The notes under the pieces are model-generated. The model was given only the letters and a program-made list of their open reading frames with translations, made no database searches and had not been told where the DNA came from. A program made the translations under genes and the position numbers. A stretch of 64,000 nucleotides of DNA from Acinetobacter gandensis (GTDB taxonomy: Bacteria > Pseudomonadota > Gammaproteobacteria > Pseudomonadales > Moraxellaceae), in the NCBI RefSeq assembly GCF_001678755.1, contig NZ_LZDS01000001.1, positions 1-64,000 on the forward strand. The letters run 5' to 3'. Shown piece after piece: positions 53,011-61,970 of the stretch (positions within the stretch are counted from its first letter, which is position 1; every line of letters starts with the position of its first letter).

Positions 53011-53034
53011 CGAAATGATCGTTAGGAATACATT

Positions 53035-53226
53035 ATGAACGCTCTTAAATGTGCTTTAGCTGTTGCTGTTTTAGCTCTATCTGCTAACGTTGCTGCGCAA
53101 ATCGTTTATGTACCAGATTTTCCAGTTAAAAAAGCAGTAAGTACTGAAACTGCAAATGCTGAAACTAAAGCACCTGCAACTGAAGAAGCAACTCAAGGTG
53201 CAACAACTGCTGAAAAAGCTGCATAA
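53035..53226 (+). CDS. Small exported Ala/Thr/Glu-rich protein
   Basis: A 63-residue protein with a clear signal peptide (MNALKCALAVAVLALSANVA, cleavage after VAA or AAQ) and a mature part of about 40 residues, beginning QIVYVPDFPVKKAV and continuing with an acidic Ala/Thr/Glu low-complexity tail (TETANAETKAPATEEATQG). No cysteine is present after the signal. The TTAGGAATA ribosome binding site and a downstream terminator indicate a real gene. Homologues and function are unknown to me. Confidence 0.6.
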   Translation: MNALKCALAVAVLALSANVAAQIVYVPDFPVKKAVSTETANAETKAPATEEATQGATTAEKAA

Positions 53227-53248
53227 TATTTAGCAGAATTTTCATGCA

Positions 53249-53284
53249 ATAAAAGCCGATTATTCAATGTAATCGGCTTTTTTA
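53249..53284 (+). terminator. Intrinsic terminator of the small exported protein gene
   Basis: AAAAGCCGATTA ... TAATCGGCTTTT, 12-bp stem with T-run, followed by about 290 bp (53285-53577) of A/T-rich DNA with no gene. Within that gap there is a TGCTCA-AAA-TGAGCA inverted repeat near 53450-53465 and a 17-nt A/T-rich direct repeat (53291-53307 and 53552-53568). Confidence 0.8.
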
Positions 53285-53577
53285 TGCCTGAATTTTTTAT
53301 TCATAAGATTGATCAGTTTTAATTAAAAATAACCAAAATTAAGATCAAACGTTTTGTTTAGAATTACCCAAAGTGAGGCCTTTTCACCAAGCTAGTAATG
53401 GCTTTAAAAGCAACATACACCATTTACTAGAATTTTTTTTGCTCAAAATGAGCATTATTTGTCATTACTTGAATTTTATTGCTAGAAGCTGACAATTATT
53501 TCCATGTTTTTTTTAATGAAATCCCTATAATCAAAAAATAATAATATTCTTAATTTTTTATTCATAAGCATTGCCCT

Positions 53578-53757
53578 ATGCAAGAACTTCAAGCACTTAT
53601 ACAAGGAAAAATTTCAGCTCAGGCCATAGATATTGACCAGCTATTAGCTTTGGCTAAAAAATATAATGATCCCAATTCTTCAGAATATAAATTAGTGGAT
53701 CTTGCCACCAATATTGTGTTGGCTAAATATTTAGAAAAAGCAAAAAAAGTCATTTAG
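53578..53757 (+). CDS. Small protein upstream of unknown 476-residue gene
   Basis: A 59-residue frame from ATG at 53578 to TAG at 53757, too short for usual length cut-offs. It reads MQELQALIQGKISAQAIDID, then QLLALAKKYNDPNSSEYKLV and DLATNIVLAKYLEKAKKVI, a helical, charged, well-behaved protein without low complexity. The next gene starts 11 bp after the stop, so the two are likely co-transcribed and possibly coupled. The Shine-Dalgarno signal is weak (TAAGCATTGCCCT). I know no homologue; I infer a real gene from its composition and spacing. Confidence 0.5.
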   Translation: MQELQALIQGKISAQAIDIDQLLALAKKYNDPNSSEYKLVDLATNIVLAKYLEKAKKVI

Positions 53758-53768
53758 GACGATATAAA

Positions 53769-55199
53769 ATGGATGCTCTAATAAAAGCACAATTGATCAA
53801 AGAAATCCATGATCTGACTTACAAACTCGAGCATCGTTCATTGAGTTTGTATGAAACTGCGATTTCTAAAAAGCGCATACATGACATTTTTGCTTGCTGT
53901 GATGAACCCATTTTTCAAAAGCAAATACTTGAATATAAAGCTCTGACACAACCTGAAGTTGCAGCACAAACATTTGCCCTACAGACCCCTTTTGCACTCT
54001 CTTTCCGAGGCTATTTCTTAGAGCATGAAATGCTTGAAAATGCACTTTATGCGCAACCAGACGCGGGCTGGGCTTTCATGCATGAAGAAAATCTAGGCTG
54101 GCAAATTTGGCTGATACCGGCACCCTCACGTACAGCATTAATCAGTGAATGGGGCGATTTCAGCAGATGCTATGACTGGTTGCTGGAACAGCAGCAAATC
54201 TATCGTTGTCTGGCCACGGATAACGAGATCAGTAGCCTTACTGTACCGCTTCGAATTGATCAACAAACACTGAAGCATGATCGTCTAATTGAGCAACAAA
54301 ATGAACTTGAATTAAGGTCTATGCAGCCCGCTATCCTTATAAAAGACGAAATTGAAACGCAGTACAATCTTGCTAATGAAACCTTAGCTCAAAAACAACA
54401 AGTACACGTTGCAAGAGAGAATCATCATATCGAAGAACAGACTGCCTTTGATAACTTAGCACTCACCCCATTAGCCCACACAACACAGACTTTCCCTGAG
54501 TTCATTCATATTGGTGCTTTACACGCGCAGCTAATCCCCCCTGTTCATGATGTTTTAAATACACAGCAAATTTTTGCGTTAGATGTATCATCACAAAATG
54601 AATTAGGGACATATATAGATTTCGTCTTGCATCTTTCTGAGTTCAATTCATGGGAAGCATGCCCCTGCTATATTGCGGAACAATTAGATAAACAGTCACA
54701 ATTTATAAAATATCTCGTTCTTTTAGGGGCAGAGAACCAAATGGAAGCGATCCGTCTCGCATCGTTGTTTGCTGAGCAAAATAGTCACTACATAGCTTCT
54801 TTGAAAGTCATTTCGAATACAGAGTTGGATATTTTTATCGATCAACCCGAGCAGCTGTATCAGTATTATCAAAATGCAGAATTGCTATGGAACAAAGATC
54901 ATTATTTTCCTTTTATTCCAGCGGCTTATATTCACACTCAAAAATTTCTGCATTTTGATGAAATGGACGCAGATTTTGAAACGCCTGTCTTACTGCTTCA
55001 AGAACGTAATAAAATTCGGCTGATCCATGGTGAAAAGCGCATGGCTTTATCGCAGGTTGAACACGCTTATCCTTATTTGTTGCTAAACCGTCAACAAGGT
55101 ATCAACTGGCAAACAATTCAGCATGTCATTCAACAATTAACGCCGCCCATCCAGGTCACACAACTCTATACCGCATTAAAGGCGCATATTCAGGAATAA
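53769..55199 (+). CDS. Unknown conserved-looking 476-residue protein
   Basis: I do not recognise this protein. It has no signal peptide or membrane helix. The N-terminal half starts with a charged helix (IKAQLIKEIHDLTYKLEHRS), a mixed region with many aromatic residues (GWAFMHEENLGWQIWLIPAP), and a predicted helical spacer (about 170-225, NELELRSMQP to QKQQVHVARENHH). The C-terminal part has alternating strands and helices, ending VLLLQERNKIRLIHGEKRMA, then LLLNRQQGINWQTIQHVIQQ. The last part has the look of a nucleotide- or nucleic-acid-binding module (LIHGEKR), but no standard catalytic motif is visible. Preceded by a 59-residue gene, followed by an exported protein; the whole group is unlike its core-genome surroundings. 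Confidence 0.6.
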   Translation: MDALIKAQLIKEIHDLTYKLEHRSLSLYETAISKKRIHDIFACCDEPIFQKQILEYKALTQPEVAAQTFALQTPFALSFRGYFLEHEMLENALYAQPDAGWAFMHEENLGWQIWLIPAPSRTALISEWGDFSRCYDWLLEQQQIYRCLATDNEISSLTVPLRIDQQTLKHDRLIEQQNELELRSMQPAILIKDEIETQYNLANETLAQKQQVHVARENHHIEEQTAFDNLALTPLAHTTQTFPEFIHIGALHAQLIPPVHDVLNTQQIFALDVSSQNELGTYIDFVLHLSEFNSWEACPCYIAEQLDKQSQFIKYLVLLGAENQMEAIRLASLFAEQNSHYIASLKVISNTELDIFIDQPEQLYQYYQNAELLWNKDHYFPFIPAAYIHTQKFLHFDEMDADFETPVLLLQERNKIRLIHGEKRMALSQVEHAYPYLLLNRQQGINWQTIQHVIQQLTPPIQVTQLYTALKAHIQE

Positions 55200-55287
55200 T
55201 TGCAGTGCTTTTGTAGTTTAACTTGCTTTTTTTATACAAATTTTACAAAACTACAGAAGCAGATTCACTTAATAAGAGCCAAAACAT

Positions 55288-56442
55288 ATGCACAAAAAAC
55301 AACAGCACTTTGTTAGGACTTTTTTACTGACAGTTTCTCTGGGTCTTACTTACCAAAGTATTTGGGCAAATGAATCAAGCAGCACAGCGACGCTACCTGT
55401 GACGGATGCTGAATCTAAGGATAGTGCTGACACAGACAGCATAAATACACCGAAGAATTACGATTTACTCGACCAAATTCCACGTTGGATTGATGCCTCA
55501 CCAACGTTCTTGCCAGGCCAATCTGATCACGCAATCGTACCGAATACAAACCAAACTGAAAATAATAGCTGGACAGATCGACAACAGAAAAAAGTCCGAA
55601 ATTGGGCAGATCGAACGGCCGTTCGTATGGATAACTGGTTTGGTCAAAGTGAGCCTGATAAACCAGCCAATGCTACCCTTAGGGTGATTTTAGACAACAG
55701 TTGGAATAAGCACGATGAATACGAAATTAAGCCACGTATTCGCGGTAAAATTAAGCTTCCCACTTTAGAAAAAAAATTGAGTGTGGTCTTTGGTGATGAC
55801 TCACTTGATAATGAATTAGAAAATAATACTGCAATTACCAATGAAAACCCTGCGGGGCGTAGTGATAAAAATTATGACAATAAGCAAACCCGTGAAGATA
55901 ACAGTTCACTGGCTTTACGTTGGTCAGAAATTTCAGATCGACTACCCTTCGAAACTGACGCTGATCTAGGTTTACGTTCTGGTGATGATTTATATGTCCG
56001 CTTAAAAGCAGCTAAAAAATGGCAATTAGATAATGATTATAGTTTTCTAGCCGAACAAATTTATCGTTATGGTATTGATAGTGAAAATTATCTACGTACC
56101 AATCTTGAATTGACCCATACTCGCCCAGGTGAACCTTTCATTTCAAATCAGTTCAATCTGACCTATGCCGATACTCAGGATGATGATTTAAAATGGGACA
56201 ATTTCAGTTATCGCCAACACCAGTTTTTTAAAGGCAATCGCTTCAACTACGGCCTGTATACAGGTGGATTTTATAATAATGATCAACTGCGTCTAAATAG
56301 CTGGGGACCTTACATATCGTGGCGCCAACCATTTTTGCGTGAATGGTTCTATATACAAGGTGATCTCAATTATTTAAATGACCATCGTGAAGACAAGAGT
56401 CACTACCTCGGTGCCCTCGTTCGTTTAGAAGCCTTGTTTTAA
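55288..56442 (+). CDS. Predicted outer-membrane beta-barrel protein
   Basis: A 384-residue protein with a signal peptide (RTFLLTVSLGLTYQSIWA, cleaved after WAN-like motif), a Thr/Ser/Asp-rich disordered segment (about 30-60), and then a C-terminal region of alternating aromatic and polar residues. The final residues, YLGALVRLEALF, end in Phe, the outer-membrane insertion signal. Segments such as ADLGLRSGDDLYVRLKAAKK, and RFNYGLYTGGFYNNDQLRLN, look like beta-barrel strands. I cannot name a family. Located 89 bp after the unknown 476-residue gene on the same strand; a terminator-like hairpin follows. Confidence 0.6.
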   Translation: MHKKQQHFVRTFLLTVSLGLTYQSIWANESSSTATLPVTDAESKDSADTDSINTPKNYDLLDQIPRWIDASPTFLPGQSDHAIVPNTNQTENNSWTDRQQKKVRNWADRTAVRMDNWFGQSEPDKPANATLRVILDNSWNKHDEYEIKPRIRGKIKLPTLEKKLSVVFGDDSLDNELENNTAITNENPAGRSDKNYDNKQTREDNSSLALRWSEISDRLPFETDADLGLRSGDDLYVRLKAAKKWQLDNDYSFLAEQIYRYGIDSENYLRTNLELTHTRPGEPFISNQFNLTYADTQDDDLKWDNFSYRQHQFFKGNRFNYGLYTGGFYNNDQLRLNSWGPYISWRQPFLREWFYIQGDLNYLNDHREDKSHYLGALVRLEALF

Positions 56443-56449
56443 TTGCCCC

Positions 56450-56478
56450 ATAAAAAAGCCCATCACTTAGAGATGGGC
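56450..56478 (-). terminator. Intrinsic terminator of the RNDRV-repeat gene
   Basis: AAAAAAGCCCATC-ACTTAGA-GATGGGCTT; read on the minus strand it has a T-run after the stem, so it terminates the gene ending at 56505. Confidence 0.75.
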
Positions 56479-56504
56479 TTGAATACACATTTAACTGCAA
56501 CACA

Positions 56505-56779
56505 TTAAATCGCCTTAATTACACTCACGCGATCATTACGCATAATACGCTGTTTCTTTTCAGCCACTTTTTCTACTTTCGGCATATTGTACTGAACACG
56601 ATCATTACGAATGACACGACGGCTATCCACAAATGGATTGATGTCATAATGTGCGACATGTTTTGTCACTTGTACACGATCATTACGCATCATTTTTTTT
56701 TACTGCTCTCAGCCAAAGCCGATTGCATCATAACGACAGATAACATTGATACGACAACGAGAGATACAAAAGTTTTCAT
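56505..56779 (-). pseudogene. Exported RNDRV-repeat protein interrupted by an A9 homopolymer
   Basis: The minus strand has ATG at 56777-56779 with a GGGAA ribosome binding site, encoding a perfect signal peptide (MKTFVSLVVVSMLSVVMMQS, ALA cleavage) followed by ESSKKK and a stop (TGA). Immediately after, in the frame shifted by one base, is a 62-codon frame, MMRNDRVQVTKHVAHYDINP ... RRVIRNDRVQY ... RIMRNDRVSVIKAI (56505-56693). The join is a run of nine A (56693-56701). Ten A would give a continuous 91-residue secreted protein with three RNDRV motifs. The split is either slippage/phase variation, a true frameshift, or a homopolymer sequencing error. Confidence 0.7.
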
Positions 56780-56902
56780 CAAAAAAATTCCCAATATTTA
56801 ATAATCGCTATTATAGATTGTTTTTAATTTTTTAATTTGTTTTTAGAATTAAAACTTGGACGTATTTATTTATCGCTTTCATCGAAAAATTTAATCTCGA
56901 TA

Positions 56903-56935
56903 AAAAGAAAGCCTCCTATAGGAGGCTTTCACATT
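56903..56935 (-). terminator. Intrinsic terminator of htpG
   Basis: GAAAGCCTCC-TATA-GGAGGCTTTC, read on the minus strand with T-run (TTTTTATC) after the stem, downstream of the htpG stop. Confidence 0.85.
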
Positions 56936-56944
56936 TTGACTTGC

Positions 56945-58864
56945 TTATTTTAATAATAAGCTGTTAATGCGTTTAATATACTGTGCCGGATCTTCAGGTA
57001 AGCCGCCTTCAGCAATCAACGCTTGATCGAAGATCACATTCGCCAAATCATCAAATTGCGCTGAACCTTCTAATTTTTGTACCAATGGATGCGATGGATT
57101 AATTTCTAAAACAGGTTTTGATTCAGGTACCGCTTGGCCTGCTTGTTTCAGCATACGAACCAGTTGCGGTGACAACTCACCCTCAGCCACCACCAAACAC
57201 GCAGGAGAGTCTACCAAACGTGTTGTTACACGGACTTCAGAGGTCTTATCTTTTAACGCATCCGAAAGTTTTTCAACAACAGGTTTAAACTGCTCAGCAG
57301 CTTGCTCAAGTGCTTTCTTCTCTTCAGCATCTTGTAGATCACCCAAATCAACTGCACCTTTCGATACGTTCTGTAATGGTGTGCCATCAAATTCAAAAAC
57401 GAATTCCATTGCCCATTCATCAACACGTTCGGTCATGAGCAGTACGTCAATGCCCTTTTTCTTAAACAGTTCAAGTTGTGGTGAGTTTTTCGCAGCATTT
57501 AAACTATCAGCCGTCACATAGTAGATCGCCTTTTGGCCTTCTTTCATATTGGCTTTATAGTCTGCAAATGATGTTTTCACTTCATCATTATTCGACGACG
57601 CAAAGCGTAATAATTTTAGAATACGCTCACGATTCGCCATGTCTTCGCCTAAGCCTTCTTTCAAGACTGAACCAAACTCGGCGTAGAATTTTGCAAACTT
57701 CTCTTGGTCAGCAACATCTTCAGATTTCGCTAAACCATCTAGCACCGTTAAAATACGGCGTGCATTACCTTCACGAATCGTTTTCACGTCACGACTTTCT
57801 TGTAATAACTCACGACTCACGTTTAAAGGTAAATCTGCACTATCCACAACACCCTGCACAAAACGTAAATAATTCGGAATTAAATTATCCGCATCATCCA
57901 TAATAAATACACGTTTCACATACAGCTTAATACCTGCTTTAGCTTCACGAGTGAAAATATTGCTTGGTGCGCGTGCAGGAATATACAGTAATTGCGTATA
58001 TTCCGTACTTCCCTCTACACGGTTATGTGCCCATGCAAGTGGTGCTTCATAGTCATGACTTAGATTCTTATAGAATTCAGTATATTGTTCTTCACTGATT
58101 TCATTTTTATTACGCGTCCATAATGCACTTGCTGAGTTAATCGCTTCCCATTCATCTGTTAGTACATATTGACCCGGTTTTACTTCTTCGCCTTCGGCAG
58201 CTTCCTCTTGTTGCCAAACTTCTTTCTGCATTTCAATTGGCAAACTAATATGATCAGAATATTTATTAATGATCTGCTTTACTTTGTTACGATCTAAATA
58301 ATCCAAAGCATCTTCACGTAAATGCAAAATGATGTCGGTTCCACGTGAAGCCTTATCAATTGGTTCTACATCAAACTCACCTGTACCATTACTAACCCAA
58401 CGTACCCCTTCAGCGGCACTAACCCCAGCACGACGTGATTCCACCGTAATCTTTTCAGCAACAATAAAGCCCGAATAGAAACCCACACCAAATTGGCCAA
58501 TTAATTGTGCATCTGATTTCTGATCACCCGTCAGCTTCGACATAAAGTCTTTAGTGCCTGACTTGGCAATCGTTCCCAAATGATCAATCGCTTCTTGTTG
58601 TGTCATACCAATACCATTATCAGAAATGGTAATCGTCTTCTGCTCTTTATTTAAATGAATGCGGACATGTAAATCTGGATCATTTTCATAATATTCAGGG
58701 TGGTTAATGCCTTCAAAACGTAATTTATCACAGGCATCAGATGCATTTGATACCAACTCGCGAAGGAAAATTTCAGGGTTTGAATATAAAGAATGTGTTA
58801 CTAAATGCAGTAACTGAGCCACTTCCGCTTGGAAGCTATGTTTTTGAGATTGTTGTTCGCTCAT
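56945..58864 (-). CDS. htpG: Molecular chaperone HtpG (bacterial Hsp90)
   Basis: A 639-residue Hsp90 homologue. N-terminal GHKL ATPase domain with [40 protein letters not shown] and the [14 protein letters not shown] motif; middle domain with the catalytic arginine region ([13 protein letters not shown]); C-terminal dimerisation domain ending ...[19 protein letters not shown]. Length matches E. coli HtpG (624). It assists folding under heat and other stress, with DnaK. A strong GGAGAG ribosome binding site lies before the ATG. A sigma-32-like promoter is possible at 58907-58935. Monocistronic. Confidence 0.97.
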   Translation of the reverse strand: MSEQQSQKHSFQAEVAQLLHLVTHSLYSNPEIFLRELVSNASDACDKLRFEGINHPEYYENDPDLHVRIHLNKEQKTITISDNGIGMTQQEAIDHLGTIAKSGTKDFMSKLTGDQKSDAQLIGQFGVGFYSGFIVAEKITVESRRAGVSAAEGVRWVSNGTGEFDVEPIDKASRGTDIILHLREDALDYLDRNKVKQIINKYSDHISLPIEMQKEVWQQEEAAEGEEVKPGQYVLTDEWEAINSASALWTRNKNEISEEQYTEFYKNLSHDYEAPLAWAHNRVEGSTEYTQLLYIPARAPSNIFTREAKAGIKLYVKRVFIMDDADNLIPNYLRFVQGVVDSADLPLNVSRELLQESRDVKTIREGNARRILTVLDGLAKSEDVADQEKFAKFYAEFGSVLKEGLGEDMANRERILKLLRFASSNNDEVKTSFADYKANMKEGQKAIYYVTADSLNAAKNSPQLELFKKKGIDVLLMTERVDEWAMEFVFEFDGTPLQNVSKGAVDLGDLQDAEEKKALEQAAEQFKPVVEKLSDALKDKTSEVRVTTRLVDSPACLVVAEGELSPQLVRMLKQAGQAVPESKPVLEINPSHPLVQKLEGSAQFDDLANVIFDQALIAEGGLPEDPAQYIKRINSLLLK

Positions 58865-58906
58865 CAGTCTCTCCGTTCATACTGAGTAAAATTATTAACT
58901 GCCTAT

Positions 58907-58935
58907 ATGAATGGAGTGAGTTCAATAATTTTCAA
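58907..58935 (-). promoter_or_regulatory. Possible heat-shock (sigma-32-like) promoter of htpG
   Basis: Minus strand TTGAAA (58930-58935), 15-nt spacer, CCATTCAT (58907-58914), 43 bp upstream of the ATG. It approximates the sigma-32 consensus (CTTGAAA, then CCCATNT). A match this loose may be fortuitous. Confidence 0.35.
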
Positions 58936-59015
58936 TAGCCTCAAAATAATTTTTTCGCAAAAAATATTTTTATGGCTTTCATTTTTATCAGTTTAATTGA
59001 TGGGATGAACAAGAC

Positions 59016-59360
59016 TTAATAAGGCCCCATTTTATAGATACGATCAAAATGCAGATCAAGCTGCTGCTGACGCATGTTATAAACCTGGCTCAAGCAGGAT
59101 ACGGATTCCTGGCAGCGGTCACGGAACTGCAGCCATTTCACCTGATCACGTTGAATCACCGAACGTGTTCCCATCGGCACCATACGGCGCAAGATGTTAT
59201 AGCTGGTACTCATTTTGACATCCGCATCATTCAGCAAACGATGTTCACAAATTGTTTTCTCAGTCGCGGTTGTCGCTTTCTGACAATTAAAACTGGCAGC
59301 ATAACTCTGTGAAATAAACAGCGTGCTGAAGATCAAAAGACTCTTCGACAAAAAACTCAT
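59016..59360 (-). CDS. LprI-like/DUF1311 exported protein
   Basis: A 114-residue protein with a signal peptide (MSFLSKSLLIFSTLFISQSY, AA cleavage) and a lysozyme-inhibitor LprI-like domain (SFNCQKATTATEKTICEHRL, then DADVKMSTSYNIL and QRDQVKWLQFRDRCQESVSC). The four cysteines (NCQ, TICE, DRCQ, SCL) are those expected to form two disulfides in the family. LprI-type proteins inhibit lysozyme in mycobacteria; many proteobacterial members have unproven function. Monocistronic between htpG and ompW. Family assignment is firm, function uncertain. Confidence 0.8.
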   Translation of the reverse strand: MSFLSKSLLIFSTLFISQSYAASFNCQKATTATEKTICEHRLLNDADVKMSTSYNILRRMVPMGTRSVIQRDQVKWLQFRDRCQESVSCLSQVYNMRQQQLDLHFDRIYKMGPY

Positions 59361-59478
59361 GCTTTGATCTTCCTTATTATTAAGTCGTATTCAATTAATA
59401 TTTACTTTATTCGTTTTAATATATTTGAGTATTGCCAATTTGCTCAATTTCAATACGTTATAAATCGTTGTTATTTTG

Positions 59479-59513
59479 AAAAAAAGCCCCATTCAGGATG
59501 AGGCTTTTGGAAA
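59479..59513 (-). terminator. Intrinsic terminator of ompW
   Basis: AAAAAAAGCCcCATtCAGGATGaGGCTTTT; the minus strand has the T-run after an imperfect stem, just beyond the ompW stop. Confidence 0.7.
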
Positions 59514-59535
59514 AAGTGAACCAAAAAATTGGAGC

Positions 59536-60171
59536 TTAGAATTTATAGCTATAACCGATTGTATACACCCAAGGATCGATTCCAAATTCACCTAAATTAA
59601 TTTTTGTACCATCAGCAGTCTTTGCTTCCAGATCTGTATCTAAGTCTGCATAACGTGCATCAACAAAGACACCCCAGTTTTTTGCATCCGCTGGCTGGAA
59701 GTTAAAGCCGACTTGGCCAGCTACCCCATAAGCAACATCTGCATCAAGCTTTGCTACACCTAATGCGTCTTTTGCAGTTTGGCTAAATTCTTCATCCCAT
59801 GGAATGAATACTGTAGCACCTACACCGATATATGGAGTAAAGCGGCTTGAATTTTTAAAATTATATTTGGCTGTGATTGTTGGTGGTAGATGTTTTAATG
59901 ATGCAATTTTCACATCACCCGCCATCTCAACATCATGTTTAAATGGGGTAGCCAATAATAATTCGGCTGAAATATTGTCATTGAAGAAATATTCGACTGA
60001 AGGAGTAAAATTGAGTTCGCTACTTGCTTTAGCATCTTCAACTACACCAGGAATCAGGTCAGTTTCCTGAGTAGGCGCTAATACAGAAGCCCCCACTTTC
60101 ACTTGCCATTGCCCTGCCATCGCAGATGCTGAAAGACCCATTAATGCAATTAGAGCTATTTGCTTTAACAT
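59536..60171 (-). CDS. ompW: OmpW-family outer membrane protein
   Basis: A 211-residue eight-stranded beta-barrel porin-like protein. Signal peptide MLKQIALIALMGLSASAMAG, first strand QWQVKVGASVLAP, the PSVEYFFNDNISAELLLATP segment, HLPPTITAKYNF, FTPYIGVGATVFIPWDEEF and a C-terminal strand ending in GYSYKF, the terminal Phe of outer-membrane proteins; all are typical of OmpW. The barrel is thought to allow small hydrophobic or cationic compounds across the outer membrane. Upstream are 333 bp of very A/T-rich DNA (60172-60504) with no gene, which should hold the promoter. Confidence 0.92.
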   Translation of the reverse strand: MLKQIALIALMGLSASAMAGQWQVKVGASVLAPTQETDLIPGVVEDAKASSELNFTPSVEYFFNDNISAELLLATPFKHDVEMAGDVKIASLKHLPPTITAKYNFKNSSRFTPYIGVGATVFIPWDEEFSQTAKDALGVAKLDADVAYGVAGQVGFNFQPADAKNWGVFVDARYADLDTDLEAKTADGTKINLGEFGIDPWVYTIGYSYKF

Positions 60172-60504
60172 TTTAAAATACCCCCAAGGGAAGAATAATT
60201 ATTAATAAAATATGTCTTAATTAATAATAAACATGGCTTAAATTAATATGCAATAGAGGTTTTAAAACTAATTTTTATTTATTATTTAAGTATATGTAAT
60301 TATTATACATTTATTTTAAATCGACCATATTGGTTGGTTTTAAATACCCAGTAAATTAATCAGATTAAAATAATAATATTCAGAGTAAAATAATCAGGTT
60401 TATATTAATTTTTTATTTAAATATATATTTTAAATACATCTTATAATTTATTTTAAATCTAGGCAAATCTGCTCCGATTTATATCAGAGCAGATTAAAAA
60501 GAAC

Positions 60505-61935
60505 TTACAGAACCATGGCTGCAATCCAGCCAAAAATGATAAGCGGAATATTAAAATGAATGAAGGTTGGAACCACACTATCCTTCATATGGTCATGCTG
60601 ACCATCCATATTCAGACCGGATGTTGGACCTAGAGTTGAATCTGATGCTGGAGAGCCGGCATCACCCAAAGCAGCCGCAGTCCCGATGATCGCAATAGTT
60701 GCTGCAGGACTAAAACCAAATTGAATACAGAGCGGTACATAAATAATCGCCAGAATCGGAATGGTAGAGAATGATGAACCGATACCCAGAGTAATCAGCA
60801 GACCAATCAACAACATTAAAAAGGCTGCAAGTGCCTGGCTATTACCAATCCAGTCAACCGACGCTTCAACCAGCGCAGGAACCTGTCCTGTTGCCTCAAT
60901 CACGGCAGCAAAACCTTGCGCGGCAATCATGATAAAGCCAACCAGAGCCATCATACGCATACCAGTGATGATCACATCATCTGCTTCTTTCCATTTAAAG
61001 ATTCCGGCACAACTCAAGATTGCGACACCGACCAGACCGGCAAGAATCATCGAATCTGAATAGAGCTGTACCACAAGAGTTGCAATCACCGCGATCGCTG
61101 CCATCCAGATGGTCAGTTTGGCAATTTGTGGTTTCGCTGATTTTTGTTCTACACCCAGTTCAGCAGAGATACTTTGCTGCTGTTCCACATGGATATCTTT
61201 ATAAAGACGTGGCTTACGGTAGCTGATAAACATGGCTACCAGCAAACCCACGAACATACCTGAGACCGGAATTGCCATCGCAGCGGGAATCTGGTCATAA
61301 GTAATCTCAAAGCTATAAGGTTTACCAAAGGTATTGATGTTATGGCCCAGAATATCATTCAGGAAGATGGCACCAAAACCGACTGGAACCAGCATATATG
61401 TTCCCACCAGACCAAAGGTCAGCAGACAGGCCACCAAACGGCGATCCAGCTTCAGATGGTTAAATACCAGCAATAACGGTGGAATCAGAACCGGAATAAA
61501 GGCGATGTGCACTGGAATCACGTTTTGCGAGAAAACGGCAGCCAATGCGACTGTACAGAAGATCAGATATTTAACCTTGCTCTGTGCCTTTTCTGATGCC
61601 TCACCTTTTAAGGTAGTGATCATTTTATAGGCCAGCAAGTCAGGCAAACCGGAGCGTGCCAAGGCCAAAGCAAAGGCACCCAAGATGCCATAAGCCAAGG
61701 CAATTTTAGCGCCACCGCCCAGACCATTGTTAAATGCGTCTAAAGTTCCCTGGAGGCCAAGACCTGCCAGCAAACCACCCGTAACAGCACCAATGACCAG
61801 GGCAAAAACCACAGGTACACGTGCCAATGAGAGTCCAAACATGACTCCAATAGCAGCAAGAATTGCGAACATAATGAATTGGGAATGAGAGAAAACGGCT
61901 ATTTTATCAGAAAATCCGGATAAAAATTCTTCCAC
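60505..61935 (-). CDS. Na+/H+ antiporter-family (NhaC-like) membrane transporter
   Basis: A 476-residue polytopic protein with about 12 hydrophobic segments. Recognisable features: FGLSLARVPVVFALVIGAVT, GLGGGAKIALAYGILGAFAL, a central charged cytosolic loop (about 230-270, HVEQQQSISAELGVEQKSAK) and the C-terminal GTAAALGDAGSPASDSTLGP, which is a signature of the PF03553 Na+/H+ antiporter family (NhaC and YuiF-like). The start is a GTG (61935) with AAGGGA just before; an ATG at 61872 is an alternative but lacks a ribosome binding site. Substrate could be Na+/H+ or an amino acid. Codon choice looks richer in CTG and GC-ending codons than that of flanking genes. Confidence 0.8.
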   Translation of the reverse strand: MEEFLSGFSDKIAVFSHSQFIMFAILAAIGVMFGLSLARVPVVFALVIGAVTGGLLAGLGLQGTLDAFNNGLGGGAKIALAYGILGAFALALARSGLPDLLAYKMITTLKGEASEKAQSKVKYLIFCTVALAAVFSQNVIPVHIAFIPVLIPPLLLVFNHLKLDRRLVACLLTFGLVGTYMLVPVGFGAIFLNDILGHNINTFGKPYSFEITYDQIPAAMAIPVSGMFVGLLVAMFISYRKPRLYKDIHVEQQQSISAELGVEQKSAKPQIAKLTIWMAAIAVIATLVVQLYSDSMILAGLVGVAILSCAGIFKWKEADDVIITGMRMMALVGFIMIAAQGFAAVIEATGQVPALVEASVDWIGNSQALAAFLMLLIGLLITLGIGSSFSTIPILAIIYVPLCIQFGFSPAATIAIIGTAAALGDAGSPASDSTLGPTSGLNMDGQHDHMKDSVVPTFIHFNIPLIIFGWIAAMVL

Positions 61936-61970
61936 TTATCCCTTGCCGAGTCACGTTCCCAATCTCCGTA

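Noticed and set aside
53291..53568. A 17-nt exact direct repeat (AATTTTTTATTCATAAG) at 53291 and 53552
   Set aside because: It is made of A/T-rich sequence in an A/T-rich gap and could occur by chance; no gene or structure lies between that would explain it.
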